Source of the DNA: RGIG3528 sp045629005
GTDB lineage: Bacteria; Bacillota; Clostridia; Lachnospirales; Lachnospiraceae
Direction of reading: 5' to 3'
Length of the DNA: 49,750 nucleotides
NCBI GenBank assembly: GCA_045629005.1
Contig: JAZQQJ010000074.1
Location: forward strand, 1-49,750
Positions 1 to 9,175 of the stretch are shown piece by piece. Within the stretch, counting starts at the first letter, position 1; each line of letters starts with the position of its first letter. The translations under genes were made by a program, and so were the position numbers. A model generated the notes under the pieces. That model saw only the letters and a program-made list of their open reading frames with translations, was not told where the DNA came from and ran no database searches.

Positions 1-41
1 TTACATTCCCATGTCGTATGTGCTAAACTGTTCATATCCAT
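1..41 (-). CDS. tnpA: IS200/IS605-family transposase TnpA, N-terminal fragment cut by the window edge
   Basis: Reading leftward from position 41, the frame begins MDMNSLAHTTWEC and runs off the window. This matches the start of IS200-type Y1 transposases, whose N-terminus reads roughly SLAHTRWNCKYHIVFAPK. Such enzymes cut and rejoin single-stranded DNA at hairpin ends with a single catalytic tyrosine. A good Shine-Dalgarno (AAGGAGG, 52-58) lies 10 nt before the ATG. Only 13 codons are visible, so whether the gene is intact, and whether a TnpB follows, cannot be said. The identification rests on this short but characteristic N-terminus plus the hairpins upstream. Confidence 0.75.
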   Translation of the reverse strand, partial: MDMNSLAHTTWEC

Positions 42-69
42 CTAGGATAAACCTCCTTCGTATTTTTTT

Positions 70-90
70 GTGCGGTTGGCGAACCTGCAC
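70..90 (-). other. Hairpin upstream of the IS200-type transposase
   Basis: GTGCGGTT (70-77) pairs with AACCTGCAC (82-90) with one bulged T, around a GGCG loop. IS200 elements carry stem-loops in the 5' region of tnpA that limit its expression; this one sits just upstream of the transposase ribosome site. A smaller stem ACCTC/GAGGT (98-109) followed by seven T on the plus strand lies next to it. Function is inferred from family knowledge. Confidence 0.5.
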
Positions 91-142
91 CTATTATACC
101 TCAGGAGGTTTTTTTCTTGAAGCTTAAGCTGACCGGGGACAC

Positions 143-217
143 ACCTGCATAGCAGGTGGTTTATTTGTATTGGGAATACAATACAAAGGCCTTCCGTATT
201 TTGTACGGAAAGCCTTT
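143..217. repeat. Cluster of three consecutive hairpins, probable IS200/IS605-type end
   Basis: Three stems follow one another: ACCTGC/GCAGGT with loop ATA (143-157), TTGTATT/AATACAA with loop GGG (165-181), and a 14-bp stem with one mismatch (185-198 with 204-217, loop TTTTG). They lie about 100-180 bp upstream of the transposase start, where the left end of an IS200-type element would be. The part 149-186 recurs at 9101-9138 with 33 of 38 identical bases. The last stem may also act as a transcription terminator for the toxin-immunity operon. The exact IS boundary cannot be fixed here. Confidence 0.5.
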
Positions 218-271
218 GGGAGAGCGGATATTTGATTTTGAAGATAGGAGATATTTACATCTTAGCCGCAA

Positions 272-317
272 GACAAAGTGACACTCCTTGTGACAAAAGA
301 ACCGTCCCTGATGCGTC
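272..317. repeat. Possible dispersed repeat (REP/RAYT-associated type)
   Basis: This intergenic stretch reads GACAAAGTGACACTCCTTGTG followed by ACAAAAGAACCGTCCCTGATG. The combination of a GTGACA-type run with AAAGAACCGTCCC resembles a sequence I associate with REP-like dispersed repeats next to Y1-type transposases in clostridia. No second copy is present in this window, so the call rests on recollection only. The remainder of 218-446, between the hairpins and the immunity gene, is A+T-rich and holds no convincing ORF. Confidence 0.3.
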
Positions 318-446
318 AAAGCATCTATGCCTTTCATACTGGTAAATTTAAGAGAACAATTTATCGCTTTTTGAGGCAAAATCTGTAACTAATTTACTGC
401 TTTTAAAAAACATTATTTCAATCAAAATCACCAATGTTAATGATGT

Positions 447-722
447 TCAATTTTTAATAAGAACTGCTATCTCTTTTACTTTAGAAATAATATCTTCTTT
501 GCTAAAATACATATTAGGAATTTTCAATTCTTCTTCATTTTCCGAAAATCTACCTGTCATTGAACTTAATTCATTAAATAACTTATTTTCTTGTATTGAT
601 AAATCATCATAATCAATTTCTAAATCATAAATTCTTGTAAATTCGTCACAAAAAATTTTAATTTGATATTCATCCTTAAGTAGCTTATCTATTAAATACC
701 ATAATTGTTCCTTTTCTGTCAT
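447..722 (-). CDS. Colicin-D-type immunity protein, partner of the upstream RHS toxin
   Basis: This 91-residue acidic, probably all-helical protein fits the bacterial self-protective colicin-like immunity family (ImmD type): an early LIDKLLKDE segment, then FCDEFTRIYD, a DYDDLSIQE turn, a phenylalanine-rich middle and a final YFSKEDIISKVKEI helix. Such proteins bind and block a cognate nuclease toxin. The gene starts 12 bp after the toxin stop, with a GGAGAG ribosome site at the junction, so the two are almost certainly co-transcribed. Base composition is visibly richer in A+T than most of the RHS gene, as is usual for exchangeable toxin-immunity tips. Partnership is inferred from position and family. 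Confidence 0.75.
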   Translation of the reverse strand: MTEKEQLWYLIDKLLKDEYQIKIFCDEFTRIYDLEIDYDDLSIQENKLFNELSSMTGRFSENEEELKIPNMYFSKEDIISKVKEIAVLIKN

Positions 723-734
723 GTTTTGTCTCTC

Positions 735-3700
735 CTACTTTTTTATTGCTGGCAAATTACCCATAGCTTTTCTAGCATATTCAAAATGATATACCGTATT
801 AGTTGCTTCGTCATAAAGAACCTCAATATTATACATTTTTTCATTTATATACATCTGAGAATAATACATCGTTGCACTAGAACCTCTTGGGTCAGGGAAA
901 GCATTTCCCTGCTTTATTACATCTTGTAATGTTTGCACAGGTACTTGCCTATCTGATTCTCCCATATGCTCTGCAGCCCTACTAGAAAAATTCAGTCCTT
1001 CATTAATATTGGAGTAATTGCCACCCTCTGCCGCATTTCCACTGAACCCGGATTTAATCTTCTGGCTAATTGTTGTCTTTTTGTATTTCAGCCACTGCTT
1101 TCCCCGTTCAAATGTATTCTTTGCCCATGCATCAAAATCTACGCCCGATGCCCCTATCTCTGCTATCATGTCACCTGCATATACCAAAGCAAATTCCATT
1201 GATTCATAGGTCTGGTCATCAACGCCAAGTACATAGTCCCTGATTACATTGTCTTCACAGATGTTCGTTCCCAGTGAACCATTTATTACCTCTATGGTTC
1301 CTTCCTGCATATCTGCTACGCCGTCTGCCATGCACAGAAGTCCTATTCCACCTGCTGCACACGCAACAATGATTCCCAACGGTCCCGTTGCGGCTATAGC
1401 AATACCTATTGCTACGGTTGTGATCGATCCGCCTGCCACAGTCATAAAAAAGCCTTTTAAGCCGTCCCAAAAACCTTCGGATATTTTATCGCTGCTTTTT
1501 TTACAGTACCCGCTGGGATCGATGTATCTCAGAGGATTGTTTCTGACGTAGACGTACAGGTTTCTTCCGTCACCGTGGTACTTGTCCTCACTTATAAACC
1601 TTCCTTCCGCAGGGCTGTAGTTTCTTGCCCTCAGGTAGTAGGTTTCCGTTACTTCGTCGTACTGCTCGCCGGCATAGAGGATGTCATTAAGGAAGTGGGG
1701 TAATGCATCCGTGGATTGTACTGTGCTGCCTGCTCCGGATGTCCTTTCCAGAAGGTTTCCGAAGGCATCATACATGTATGATTCTACCACGTTCCCAAGA
1801 CTGTCCGCAAGTGCTTTCACGTCACCGTGTGAGTTTGTTACGGCGTAGTCCTGTCCTATGCGCTCAATTCCGTTTCCATAGAGAATATTCCTTGTCATTG
1901 ACGGCGTTGTTGTTCCCGCATCCCTTGTCTCGTTATGTACTTCCGAAAGAATCACACCTGAAAGAGTTATGAAGCTGTCCGAAATCTCCGTATACGTTTC
2001 GGCTATTGTTCTGTTTCCTGCCGAATTTCCGCTTTCGCTTACATACGTCTTCCTTGAGTTTCTGAGATTCTCAGCATCATAGGTATTTTTCTCCTTAATA
2101 ACCCCGTCTTCGGTTACTGTCAGAAGCAGATCACTCAGCGAATAAGTGTATGAGGTGGTGCTCGATGTGTCGATAAATGCACTGCCGCCTATGGGTTTGT
2201 CAATAGTTACTCCAGAAAATCCGGTCGTTTCTGCCAAGTCCGGTCCTCCGGTTTCATTCTTTCCTCCCGGCATCGGTTTTTTAATTATAGGCTGGGTTAC
2301 TGATTCGTGAGAAAGCAACTGAGTCTCAGTCTTTTTCGTAAGGTTTCCCTTCCCGTCATACGTGTAGCTTATGCATTCTTCTTCAGTGGTTTCCTTGATC
2401 AGACGGTTCATTGTGTCATAAGCATACGTTGTCTTACCGTATATTGAATCATCCTTCAGCACACGGTTTCCCATCGAATCATATGTATAGGAAATATGCA
2501 GAGCGGTTGCAGGCTCACCTTTCGGTAGTATCACTTCTCTGTTCCACTCATGGTCCTCCGAAATAAGTCGTGAAAGTCCGTCATAAGAATACGTGGCGTA
2601 TTCATCCGGAGTCACCCGGCTTATAAGGTTTCCGAGGATATCATAATCGTTTTTCTCGGAGTAAATGATGTTTCCATACCCGTCTGACGTGTTCAAACCT
2701 GAAATGCGCTTAAGTGCATCATAAGTATAGTCCGTACGGATAATACCTGCTTCGGACGTTGTTCTTATTGTTTTTGTTTTAAGCGTATCATCGTTGTTAT
2801 ATTTATAGTTTATACTGTCAGAGGTTAATCTGTCATTTACCGCAAGGACGTTTCCGTTTTTATCGTAGGCATAGGTCACATCGTAGGATAAATCCCCGGT
2901 GCCCACTATGCCGGTTACGTTACCGACAGCATCATACGATATCGCAAGATTATAGCTGCTTTCGCCTCGTTCCGCCTTGGATACCGTCCTTCCAAGTTCA
3001 TCGTAGGTATAGGTTATGATGTCTGATGTCGTTCCGGTTATCTTCTGCTCTGAAGTCACAAGTCCGCGGAGATCATATTTATACAGGTATGTTTCGATAA
3101 GTGCATCCGAGGTGTTCCCTGCCTCATCTGCTGCGATACCCGAAGCGTACTCTTCTCTTGTTACATATCCGAAAGAGTCATACTCCGCAGTATACACACC
3201 ACCATTCCTGTCGGTCTTCTTATACACTTTTCCGTCTCTGCCTCGGGTTACGCTTTCAGAACTTCCGTCAGGATATGTTATTCTTAAGGGATTCCCCGCA
3301 CAGTCATAGGAGTACGTTGTTACCGCGCCGTTTGCATCCTTAATGGATGTAACATTACCGTTAAAATCATATGTATATCGTGTTTCATTGCCAAGTGCAT
3401 CGGTTACCTTTATTACATTACCCCTGATGTCCGTTTCATAAAAGGTTGTATTTCCGGCTCCGTCAGTGAAAGATGTCCGGTTTCCATGCACATCTGATGT
3501 AAGCAGCGAAAGGCTTACGGTATCGCCTTCCGCAGAGAACGTTTCAGACTTTGTCAGATTTCCTGCCAGATCATAAGAATAGTATTCTCGTGTTCCGGAA
3601 GCATTCGTGCAGTTAATTATTCTGCCGACAGTGTCATAACCATTCATGACGGTAATTATTTCACCGTCTGAAGTACTTACGAGGCGGTTAAGTCTGTCAT

Positions 3701-6700
3701 AGGAGTATCCTGTCGTATTACCGAGTGCATCCGTTACTTCCGTCAGGTTTCCGTTAAGATCATACTTATATCCCGTTACGCCGTTAAGTGCATCCGTTAC
3801 GCTTAAGCGTCTTCCGACAGAGTCATACGTATACCGGGTGGTATTTCCGAGGGGATCCGTTACCTCCGTAACGTTTCCGTATGCATTATAGGAATACGCT
3901 GTCGTGCGTGTTTCTTCCACACCGTACGGATCCGTTTCCGACTTTGTGAGAACGTTTCCGTTGGCATCATAAGTAAACAAGGTTTTCTCACCTTCGGGAT
4001 ATGTAACCGTAATGACGTTTCCGTTACCGTCGTAGGTATATCCGGTTCTTCCGCCGTAAGGGTTTATCTCCTCCAGGAGGTTTCCAAGTTCATCATGGAC
4101 GTACTCCGACACAATGCCGTTTACGTTTTCCGAGATGAGATTACCTCTCGGATCATATCCGTATAAAGAGAAGCTTCCGTCTGAAGACCTTACTTCCGTG
4201 AGGTTTCCGAGTTCGTCATAAGTGTATTCCGTCGTGTACCATTCAGAAGAGTCATTTACGGATGTCCCGTTTATGTCCGTATACGTGCCGTAAAGCACAA
4301 AGCCGTTATACGTTTTCTCCTCAATCCTTCTTCCGTTTTTATCATAGGCATATCTTGTAAGTTCACCATATATGCTTTCGTTTTCTTCCTTGACGGGCAC
4401 GAGTACTTCCGTTACGTTGCCGTTAAGGTCATACTTATACTCCGTTCCGAAACGTTCTTCATCAGTGTCACCGTATGCATAACCTTCCGCATTCATGTAC
4501 TTAATGACCTTTCCGGTTTCATCATAAACAAAAGCATCGGAAACATTCCCCATTGCATCGGTTACCTTTACGAGACGTCCGAGGGAATCATATGCATATT
4601 TAGTTACGTTTCCCATGGGGTCAGTCATCCTGGTGACCAGCCCGCCTGCGTCGTACACATATGATGTGACGCCACCGTCAGGCGCCTTCACATTATCGAG
4701 ATTTCCCACTTTGTCGTAAGTGTAAATGTAACCTTCGGTATCAACGAAACTTCCGTTCTCTTTTTGAGGCAGTGCAGCTTTCGTGATATTTCCATTCACA
4801 TCATAGGTTACCCCTGTTGCATGGCCGAGAGGATCCTTTGCACTTACCAGTCTTCCCATTCCGTCATAAGTATAAGTGTATCCACTGATACGGTTTATAT
4901 CATCCGGGGTAATGCGTGACAGCGTTACTGCTACCGCATCTGCATCGAAGTCCTTCGATTTTTCTGTGGTAAGTTCCCCTATGACCGTTATGTCCTTTGC
5001 CTGTTCGGGAAGGACAACTTTCACAAGGTTTTCAGCATCATCATAAACCATTAAGCGGGCATTACCATATGTGTCAACAATGCCGGTAATGTTTCCTGCC
5101 ATGTCATAGGTATATACGACGGCTCCGGCTTCGTCTCCCGTCTTTATGGTTCTTCCGTATACGTCAAACTCATTGGTCACGGTTCTTCCGTTTGCGTATT
5201 TAACTGTAAGCGGTGTGTTTCCACTTTCCTCAGTATAGGTATATTCCGTGATGTTTCCAAGAGCATCCGCAGACCTGATTAGTCTTCCTTTCGTGTCATA
5301 GGCATACGTAAACACGGAGGTTCCGTTTTCTATTGACTCCGTCCTTTTCTCCGTCAGGTTTCCGTTTTCATCGTATATATACTCCGTTACAGAGCCCGCT
5401 TCATCCGTTACGGAAAGGATATCTCCCGAATCCGAATAGACGATTTCCGCAGAGTCTCCCAGGGAATTCGTTACCTTTGTAACATTTCCCCTTACGTCGT
5501 ATTCGTAGTGAAGAGAGTATCCTCTCTCATTCCTTTCAGATATCCTGTTTCCGATTTCATCATAGTCAAAGGTCACATATGAGCCGTCAGAATAGTTTAT
5601 TCTTGTAATGTACAGGTTTTCATCATACTTGTAACGGGTTACCGCATGGCTCTCCACAAGAACGTAACTGTTTTCCTGTTTCTCGTCGTCATATATGAAT
5701 CTGGAAGCCTTCCCTTCGGAATCCAGCTGGTATACAACCCTTCCGTTAACGTCATAGGTGTTTGTAACGCCTGTTTTCCCGGTTGCATCCGTTATCGTTT
5801 CAAGCCCATGTTCACCGTATGTATAGCTTACTGCAGGAACACAGTTTCCCGATACACCTGTAAGGTTATCTCCCGTATAGGAATAGGATACATACCTTCC
5901 GTCGGAAGAAGCTACCTTCGTGATTTTCCCGTTTCTTACGGTAAATACAAGCTCCTTACCGTCGGAAGAAACAGCCTTGCTGAGTTTGCCAAAATTATAT
6001 TTCAGTTCAGTCGTATGGCCGTTTCTGTCGGATATGCTTATAAGCTTTCCGTCTGTATCATAGACAAAATTTGTCCTGTCTGAAGTTACAAGAACTAACG
6101 ATCCATCTGTTGCCCTGAACAGAACATCATTACATTTGTCAGGTGATGTATAAACATAATCCACAGATTTGCAGGCATTAAAATCACCATACGGATTTTC
6201 TCCGTATGCTCCGTTGCTTTTGTCCCTTCTAAAGCGGAACACCTGTCCGTCTGAATAGGTTACAGTTACCTTTTCACCTTTGTCTGTATTACTTACTTCC
6301 GCCTTAGTCTCATAATTCATCTTCCAGCCTTTACCGAAAAGGCCGGATTCTTTGTCCATGGAATTATAGCTTCTTGTTACGTATAGCCCCGCCGTTCCAA
6401 GGGTATTTACGTTTATGTCCTCTGATTCGTCATAAAAGTTTCCGATTATTACGTTTACCGGGTCTCCTGATTTTTCCTGGTTTATGGCATCAGCTCCGTA
6501 GCTTGATTCCACTTCTTCGGAATTACCTGCAGGAACTATTTTTTCAAAATATACACCCAAAGATACGTTATCCGTAGTAAAGGTGATTGTTATAACGTCA
6601 TTATGCTGAACGAGTTCACATTCACCGAAATTTACTATAATATATGCATATCCACGGTCAGGGACCATTCTGAACGATATGGTTGTTCCTGAAGGATATG

Positions 6701-8924
6701 TTCCTGAGTTGTATGTCCCTTCCGAAAAATCCACCGTTCCGTGTTCCCCCACGTACACGGTCAGTGTAAGGTTCCTGTTGTAGCTGTACCCGCATTTCGG
6801 ACATTCCCATACAGCAAGTCCGTCCTTCACACTCTCTTCAAAGGTACATTTCCTGCGTACCGTACCTTCTTCGGTATGTTTGCAGTCCCTGCATTTTTCA
6901 ATGTAGTGGTAATAATGCTCGGAATCCGCTTTTTCCGTGCCTTCCACATGGGTATACTCCTGCATAACAGGTATAAATACACTGTGCGGACATGGTGTCG
7001 GGGTCGGGGTATTGGTCGGTTTCGGGGTATTCGTTGGTTTTGGGGTATTGGTTGCAGTCGGTGTCGGGGTTGGAGTGTTTGTTGCCGTAGGCCTTGTCGT
7101 CGGCGTAGCAGTCGGCTTCGGTGTCGGAGTCTTCGTTGGTGCCTTCGTAGGTGCTGTTGTTGCAGTCGGCTTCGGGGTCGGCGTCTTTGGCGGATAACAG
7201 ATCTCACAATAACTCAGCCTCTCGTATGTTGTATCAGACCTGTAGCCGCAATCTCTGCAATAATAATACACTTTATGTCCGTACGACGATCTGTGTACCT
7301 GGTCCACCCTTGCAATGAAATCGCCGCCGCATTTAGGGCATATGGTTGCCTCATAAAATCCCGGTTCCGGAAGGACCCTCTGCTCCATCAGTTCATAATC
7401 AACTTCGTCATTTATCTCCGTTATATCAGAAAGAGACATACCCGTATAGGCAAGTCTCGTATACACGGGGCTCTGTGAGTTTTCAAAGCATGAAAAGAGA
7501 TTTAAAAGGGAATAATCCCTTCCCTCCTGTTTTCCCGTATTTATGAAAAGGGCCTTCACCTGCTCGGAGCTGAGGTCCCTGTCCCGGAAAAGCAGCATCC
7601 CCGCACAGCCTGCTGCAAAGGCCGCGGCATCACTCGTGCCGTTAAGGCCGTACACGTTGTCGGGGGCATATACGTCTGCAAAGACGTCCGTTCCCGTATA
7701 CGTATACCTGAACCTTGCTTCACCGTTTTCATCCGTTGCACCGACTGAAAGGGTTTCCTCATATGCTGCGGGGTACAGGAGCTTATTACCGTTTCCCGCT
7801 GAGGAAACCATGATTATGTCCCTGTAATAGAGTTCAAGTATTTCATCGTGAAGGATTCCCGAAAAGTATTCACCGCCGAGGCTCATTACGACGATATCGG
7901 CCTTCTTTTCCATTGCCCACTCAAGACCCGCCATAAGCGTGCTGTAGTAGCCCTTTCCGTTTTCATCAAGAATGGCAGCACTGTATATCTCGGCACGGGG
8001 AAGCATCCTTTTGATTATGTTTGCGATGTAGGTGCCGTGGAGCGTTTTCTCCGTATCGTTTTTTTCCGAAACAAAAGATGTCTGCTCCTTTACGGGAACC
8101 TTTGCGGTGTTTACGAGGCTGTCAAGGATGACAATCCTCAGGTCTTCACCGTAGTTTCCTTCCGGGAACAGACATGCTGCATTAACAAGTTCATACGCCC
8201 ATGCGTTGTTTTCATATGTGTCACTCTCAAAGTCGTAGTCACCGTATCCGAGGGAACGTATTTCGCGGTCACGTTCCACGGAGATGACTCCGGGGTCATC
8301 AAGGAGTTTTGTGACGTCATTACGTGAGGCATCGATTACGGAGACGTTTCCCGTAAGCTTCTTCTCCACGGACTTTTCAAGCTTAATGAGGTCCTTTGCC
8401 TCCATAAATGCAAGCTCATCCATAAGGGCATTCTTACGGTCAACGTCAATGCCGCCTGACACACCCGGTACTTCAGTGTCAGATGCACCTGCACCCGGAA
8501 GCTTACCCGTACCGATACCCGACGAAAGGCTGTTTAATAAGGCATCAGAAACAAAGCGGGCTGCTTCGGCATCTGCTGCAGTACCATAATTATCATCACA
8601 TTCGTCTGAAACGAAATAAAAAGAACCTGATAAATCTGCATCAACGTAGCTGCCTGCAGAATCCAGGTCCTCATCATAGTAAACGATCTCATCATAAAGT
8701 GAGGAATAGTCTGTTGTTCTCTTAACGAGAATTCTTCCTCCCTCAGAAACATCGGAAAGGGCATACGGATAACCGTCCGCATTCCATACATTCTCCGCAC
8801 TCGTTGCAACGGGTGAGAGAAGTGAAACAAGCATGGCTGTAACAAGGACACCCGAAAGTGCCTTTACCGCTGTCTTCCTTCCTTTTGCCGCAAGCCTTCT
8901 TACGGCAGCCATTAAACCTCTCAT
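735..8924 (-). CDS. Secreted subtilisin-RHS polymorphic toxin, 2729 aa
   Basis: The start is ATG 8924, preceded five bases upstream by AGGAGG; the frame remains open 13 codons further upstream. Domains in order: signal peptide ending ATSA (about 43); prodomain; S8 subtilisin protease with Asp268 (VILDS), His296 (HGTY), Asn378 (SSAGNG) and Ser431 (NGTSDAA), so the triad is complete; a zinc-ribbon-like CPKC/CRDC (529-559); Thr-Pro-rich linker (579-644); a second Cys-rich module and an InlB-like beta segment; an RHS entry domain near 800; dozens of YD repeats; the conserved core ending NNPLRYIDPSGY (about 2470); a hydrophobic segment (about 2495-2531); and a C-terminal toxin of about 90 residues (2640-2729). 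The toxin has a helix with SSRAAEHMGES followed by strands ending VYHFEY, compatible with a BECR-type ribonuclease fold, but this is tentative. RHS shells encapsulate and deliver toxins; the attached protease could process the protein itself or a target-surface barrier. Confidence 0.85.
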   Translation of the reverse strand: MRGLMAAVRRLAAKGRKTAVKALSGVLVTAMLVSLLSPVATSAENVWNADGYPYALSDVSEGGRILVKRTTDYSSLYDEIVYYDEDLDSAGSYVDADLSGSFYFVSDECDDNYGTAADAEAARFVSDALLNSLSSGIGTGKLPGAGASDTEVPGVSGGIDVDRKNALMDELAFMEAKDLIKLEKSVEKKLTGNVSVIDASRNDVTKLLDDPGVISVERDREIRSLGYGDYDFESDTYENNAWAYELVNAACLFPEGNYGEDLRIVILDSLVNTAKVPVKEQTSFVSEKNDTEKTLHGTYIANIIKRMLPRAEIYSAAILDENGKGYYSTLMAGLEWAMEKKADIVVMSLGGEYFSGILHDEILELYYRDIIMVSSAGNGNKLLYPAAYEETLSVGATDENGEARFRYTYTGTDVFADVYAPDNVYGLNGTSDAAAFAAGCAGMLLFRDRDLSSEQVKALFINTGKQEGRDYSLLNLFSCFENSQSPVYTRLAYTGMSLSDITEINDEVDYELMEQRVLPEPGFYEATICPKCGGDFIARVDQVHRSSYGHKVYYYCRDCGYRSDTTYERLSYCEICYPPKTPTPKPTATTAPTKAPTKTPTPKPTATPTTRPTATNTPTPTPTATNTPKPTNTPKPTNTPTPTPCPHSVFIPVMQEYTHVEGTEKADSEHYYHYIEKCRDCKHTEEGTVRRKCTFEESVKDGLAVWECPKCGYSYNRNLTLTVYVGEHGTVDFSEGTYNSGTYPSGTTISFRMVPDRGYAYIIVNFGECELVQHNDVITITFTTDNVSLGVYFEKIVPAGNSEEVESSYGADAINQEKSGDPVNVIIGNFYDESEDINVNTLGTAGLYVTRSYNSMDKESGLFGKGWKMNYETKAEVSNTDKGEKVTVTYSDGQVFRFRRDKSNGAYGENPYGDFNACKSVDYVYTSPDKCNDVLFRATDGSLVLVTSDRTNFVYDTDGKLISISDRNGHTTELKYNFGKLSKAVSSDGKELVFTVRNGKITKVASSDGRYVSYSYTGDNLTGVSGNCVPAVSYTYGEHGLETITDATGKTGVTNTYDVNGRVVYQLDSEGKASRFIYDDEKQENSYVLVESHAVTRYKYDENLYITRINYSDGSYVTFDYDEIGNRISERNERGYSLHYEYDVRGNVTKVTNSLGDSAEIVYSDSGDILSVTDEAGSVTEYIYDENGNLTEKRTESIENGTSVFTYAYDTKGRLIRSADALGNITEYTYTEESGNTPLTVKYANGRTVTNEFDVYGRTIKTGDEAGAVVYTYDMAGNITGIVDTYGNARLMVYDDAENLVKVVLPEQAKDITVIGELTTEKSKDFDADAVAVTLSRITPDDINRISGYTYTYDGMGRLVSAKDPLGHATGVTYDVNGNITKAALPQKENGSFVDTEGYIYTYDKVGNLDNVKAPDGGVTSYVYDAGGLVTRMTDPMGNVTKYAYDSLGRLVKVTDAMGNVSDAFVYDETGKVIKYMNAEGYAYGDTDEERFGTEYKYDLNGNVTEVLVPVKEENESIYGELTRYAYDKNGRRIEEKTYNGFVLYGTYTDINGTSVNDSSEWYTTEYTYDELGNLTEVRSSDGSFSLYGYDPRGNLISENVNGIVSEYVHDELGNLLEEINPYGGRTGYTYDGNGNVITVTYPEGEKTLFTYDANGNVLTKSETDPYGVEETRTTAYSYNAYGNVTEVTDPLGNTTRYTYDSVGRRLSVTDALNGVTGYKYDLNGNLTEVTDALGNTTGYSYDRLNRLVSTSDGEIITVMNGYDTVGRIINCTNASGTREYYSYDLAGNLTKSETFSAEGDTVSLSLLTSDVHGNRTSFTDGAGNTTFYETDIRGNVIKVTDALGNETRYTYDFNGNVTSIKDANGAVTTYSYDCAGNPLRITYPDGSSESVTRGRDGKVYKKTDRNGGVYTAEYDSFGYVTREEYASGIAADEAGNTSDALIETYLYKYDLRGLVTSEQKITGTTSDIITYTYDELGRTVSKAERGESSYNLAISYDAVGNVTGIVGTGDLSYDVTYAYDKNGNVLAVNDRLTSDSINYKYNNDDTLKTKTIRTTSEAGIIRTDYTYDALKRISGLNTSDGYGNIIYSEKNDYDILGNLISRVTPDEYATYSYDGLSRLISEDHEWNREVILPKGEPATALHISYTYDSMGNRVLKDDSIYGKTTYAYDTMNRLIKETTEEECISYTYDGKGNLTKKTETQLLSHESVTQPIIKKPMPGGKNETGGPDLAETTGFSGVTIDKPIGGSAFIDTSSTTSYTYSLSDLLLTVTEDGVIKEKNTYDAENLRNSRKTYVSESGNSAGNRTIAETYTEISDSFITLSGVILSEVHNETRDAGTTTPSMTRNILYGNGIERIGQDYAVTNSHGDVKALADSLGNVVESYMYDAFGNLLERTSGAGSTVQSTDALPHFLNDILYAGEQYDEVTETYYLRARNYSPAEGRFISEDKYHGDGRNLYVYVRNNPLRYIDPSGYCKKSSDKISEGFWDGLKGFFMTVAGGSITTVAIGIAIAATGPLGIIVACAAGGIGLLCMADGVADMQEGTIEVINGSLGTNICEDNVIRDYVLGVDDQTYESMEFALVYAGDMIAEIGASGVDFDAWAKNTFERGKQWLKYKKTTISQKIKSGFSGNAAEGGNYSNINEGLNFSSRAAEHMGESDRQVPVQTLQDVIKQGNAFPDPRGSSATMYYSQMYINEKMYNIEVLYDEATNTVYHFEYARKAMGNLPAIKK

Positions 8925-9018
8925 AAAACCTCCTAATAAAGTCTCGTAGTTTGTTGCTTGCACAGAAATGCGGCTTAATGAGCACTACATGCGCATTTCG
9001 GGCAACACAACAAAAAAC

Positions 9019-9047
9019 AGCCTACCGCTTTAGAAGAAGTTTGTCAA
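9019..9047 (-). promoter_or_regulatory. Candidate promoter of the RHS toxin gene
   Basis: On the minus strand TTGACA (9042-9047) is followed after 17 bp by TAGGCT (9019-9024). The -35 is consensus and the -10 is weak, and the site is about 95 bp upstream of the start codon. A GTTGACA/TGTTGAA-like inverted repeat overlaps the -35. Confidence 0.45.
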
Positions 9048-9100
9048 CAAAAAATGTTGAATTTGTAAACTTTTCGCGCTTCACGAGGGGCAATTGCTTA

Positions 9101-9138
9101 ATAGCAGATGGTCTATTTGTATTATGAATACAATTCAA
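9101..9138. repeat. Second copy of the 38-bp IS-end-like repeat
   Basis: This stretch matches 149-186 at 33 of 38 positions in the same orientation, including the TTGTATT/AATACAA stem (9117-9123 with 9127-9133). In both places a further hairpin follows. The two copies flank the toxin-immunity operon. It may be the solo end of a lost IS200-type element or a non-autonomous derivative. Confidence 0.55.
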
Positions 9139-9175
9139 GACTCGCCCGGTATCTGCGAACGGGTTTTCTTCTAAA

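Noticed and set aside
5646..6083. Plus-strand ORF of 145 codons opposite the YD repeats
   Set aside because: It is a shadow of repetitive coding sequence; no start signal and no recognisable domain.
6741..7478. Plus-strand ORF of about 245 codons inside the toxin gene
   Set aside because: It is antisense to the subtilisin-linker region; its Arg/Gly-rich composition mirrors the repetitive Thr-Pro codons, and it has no ribosome site.
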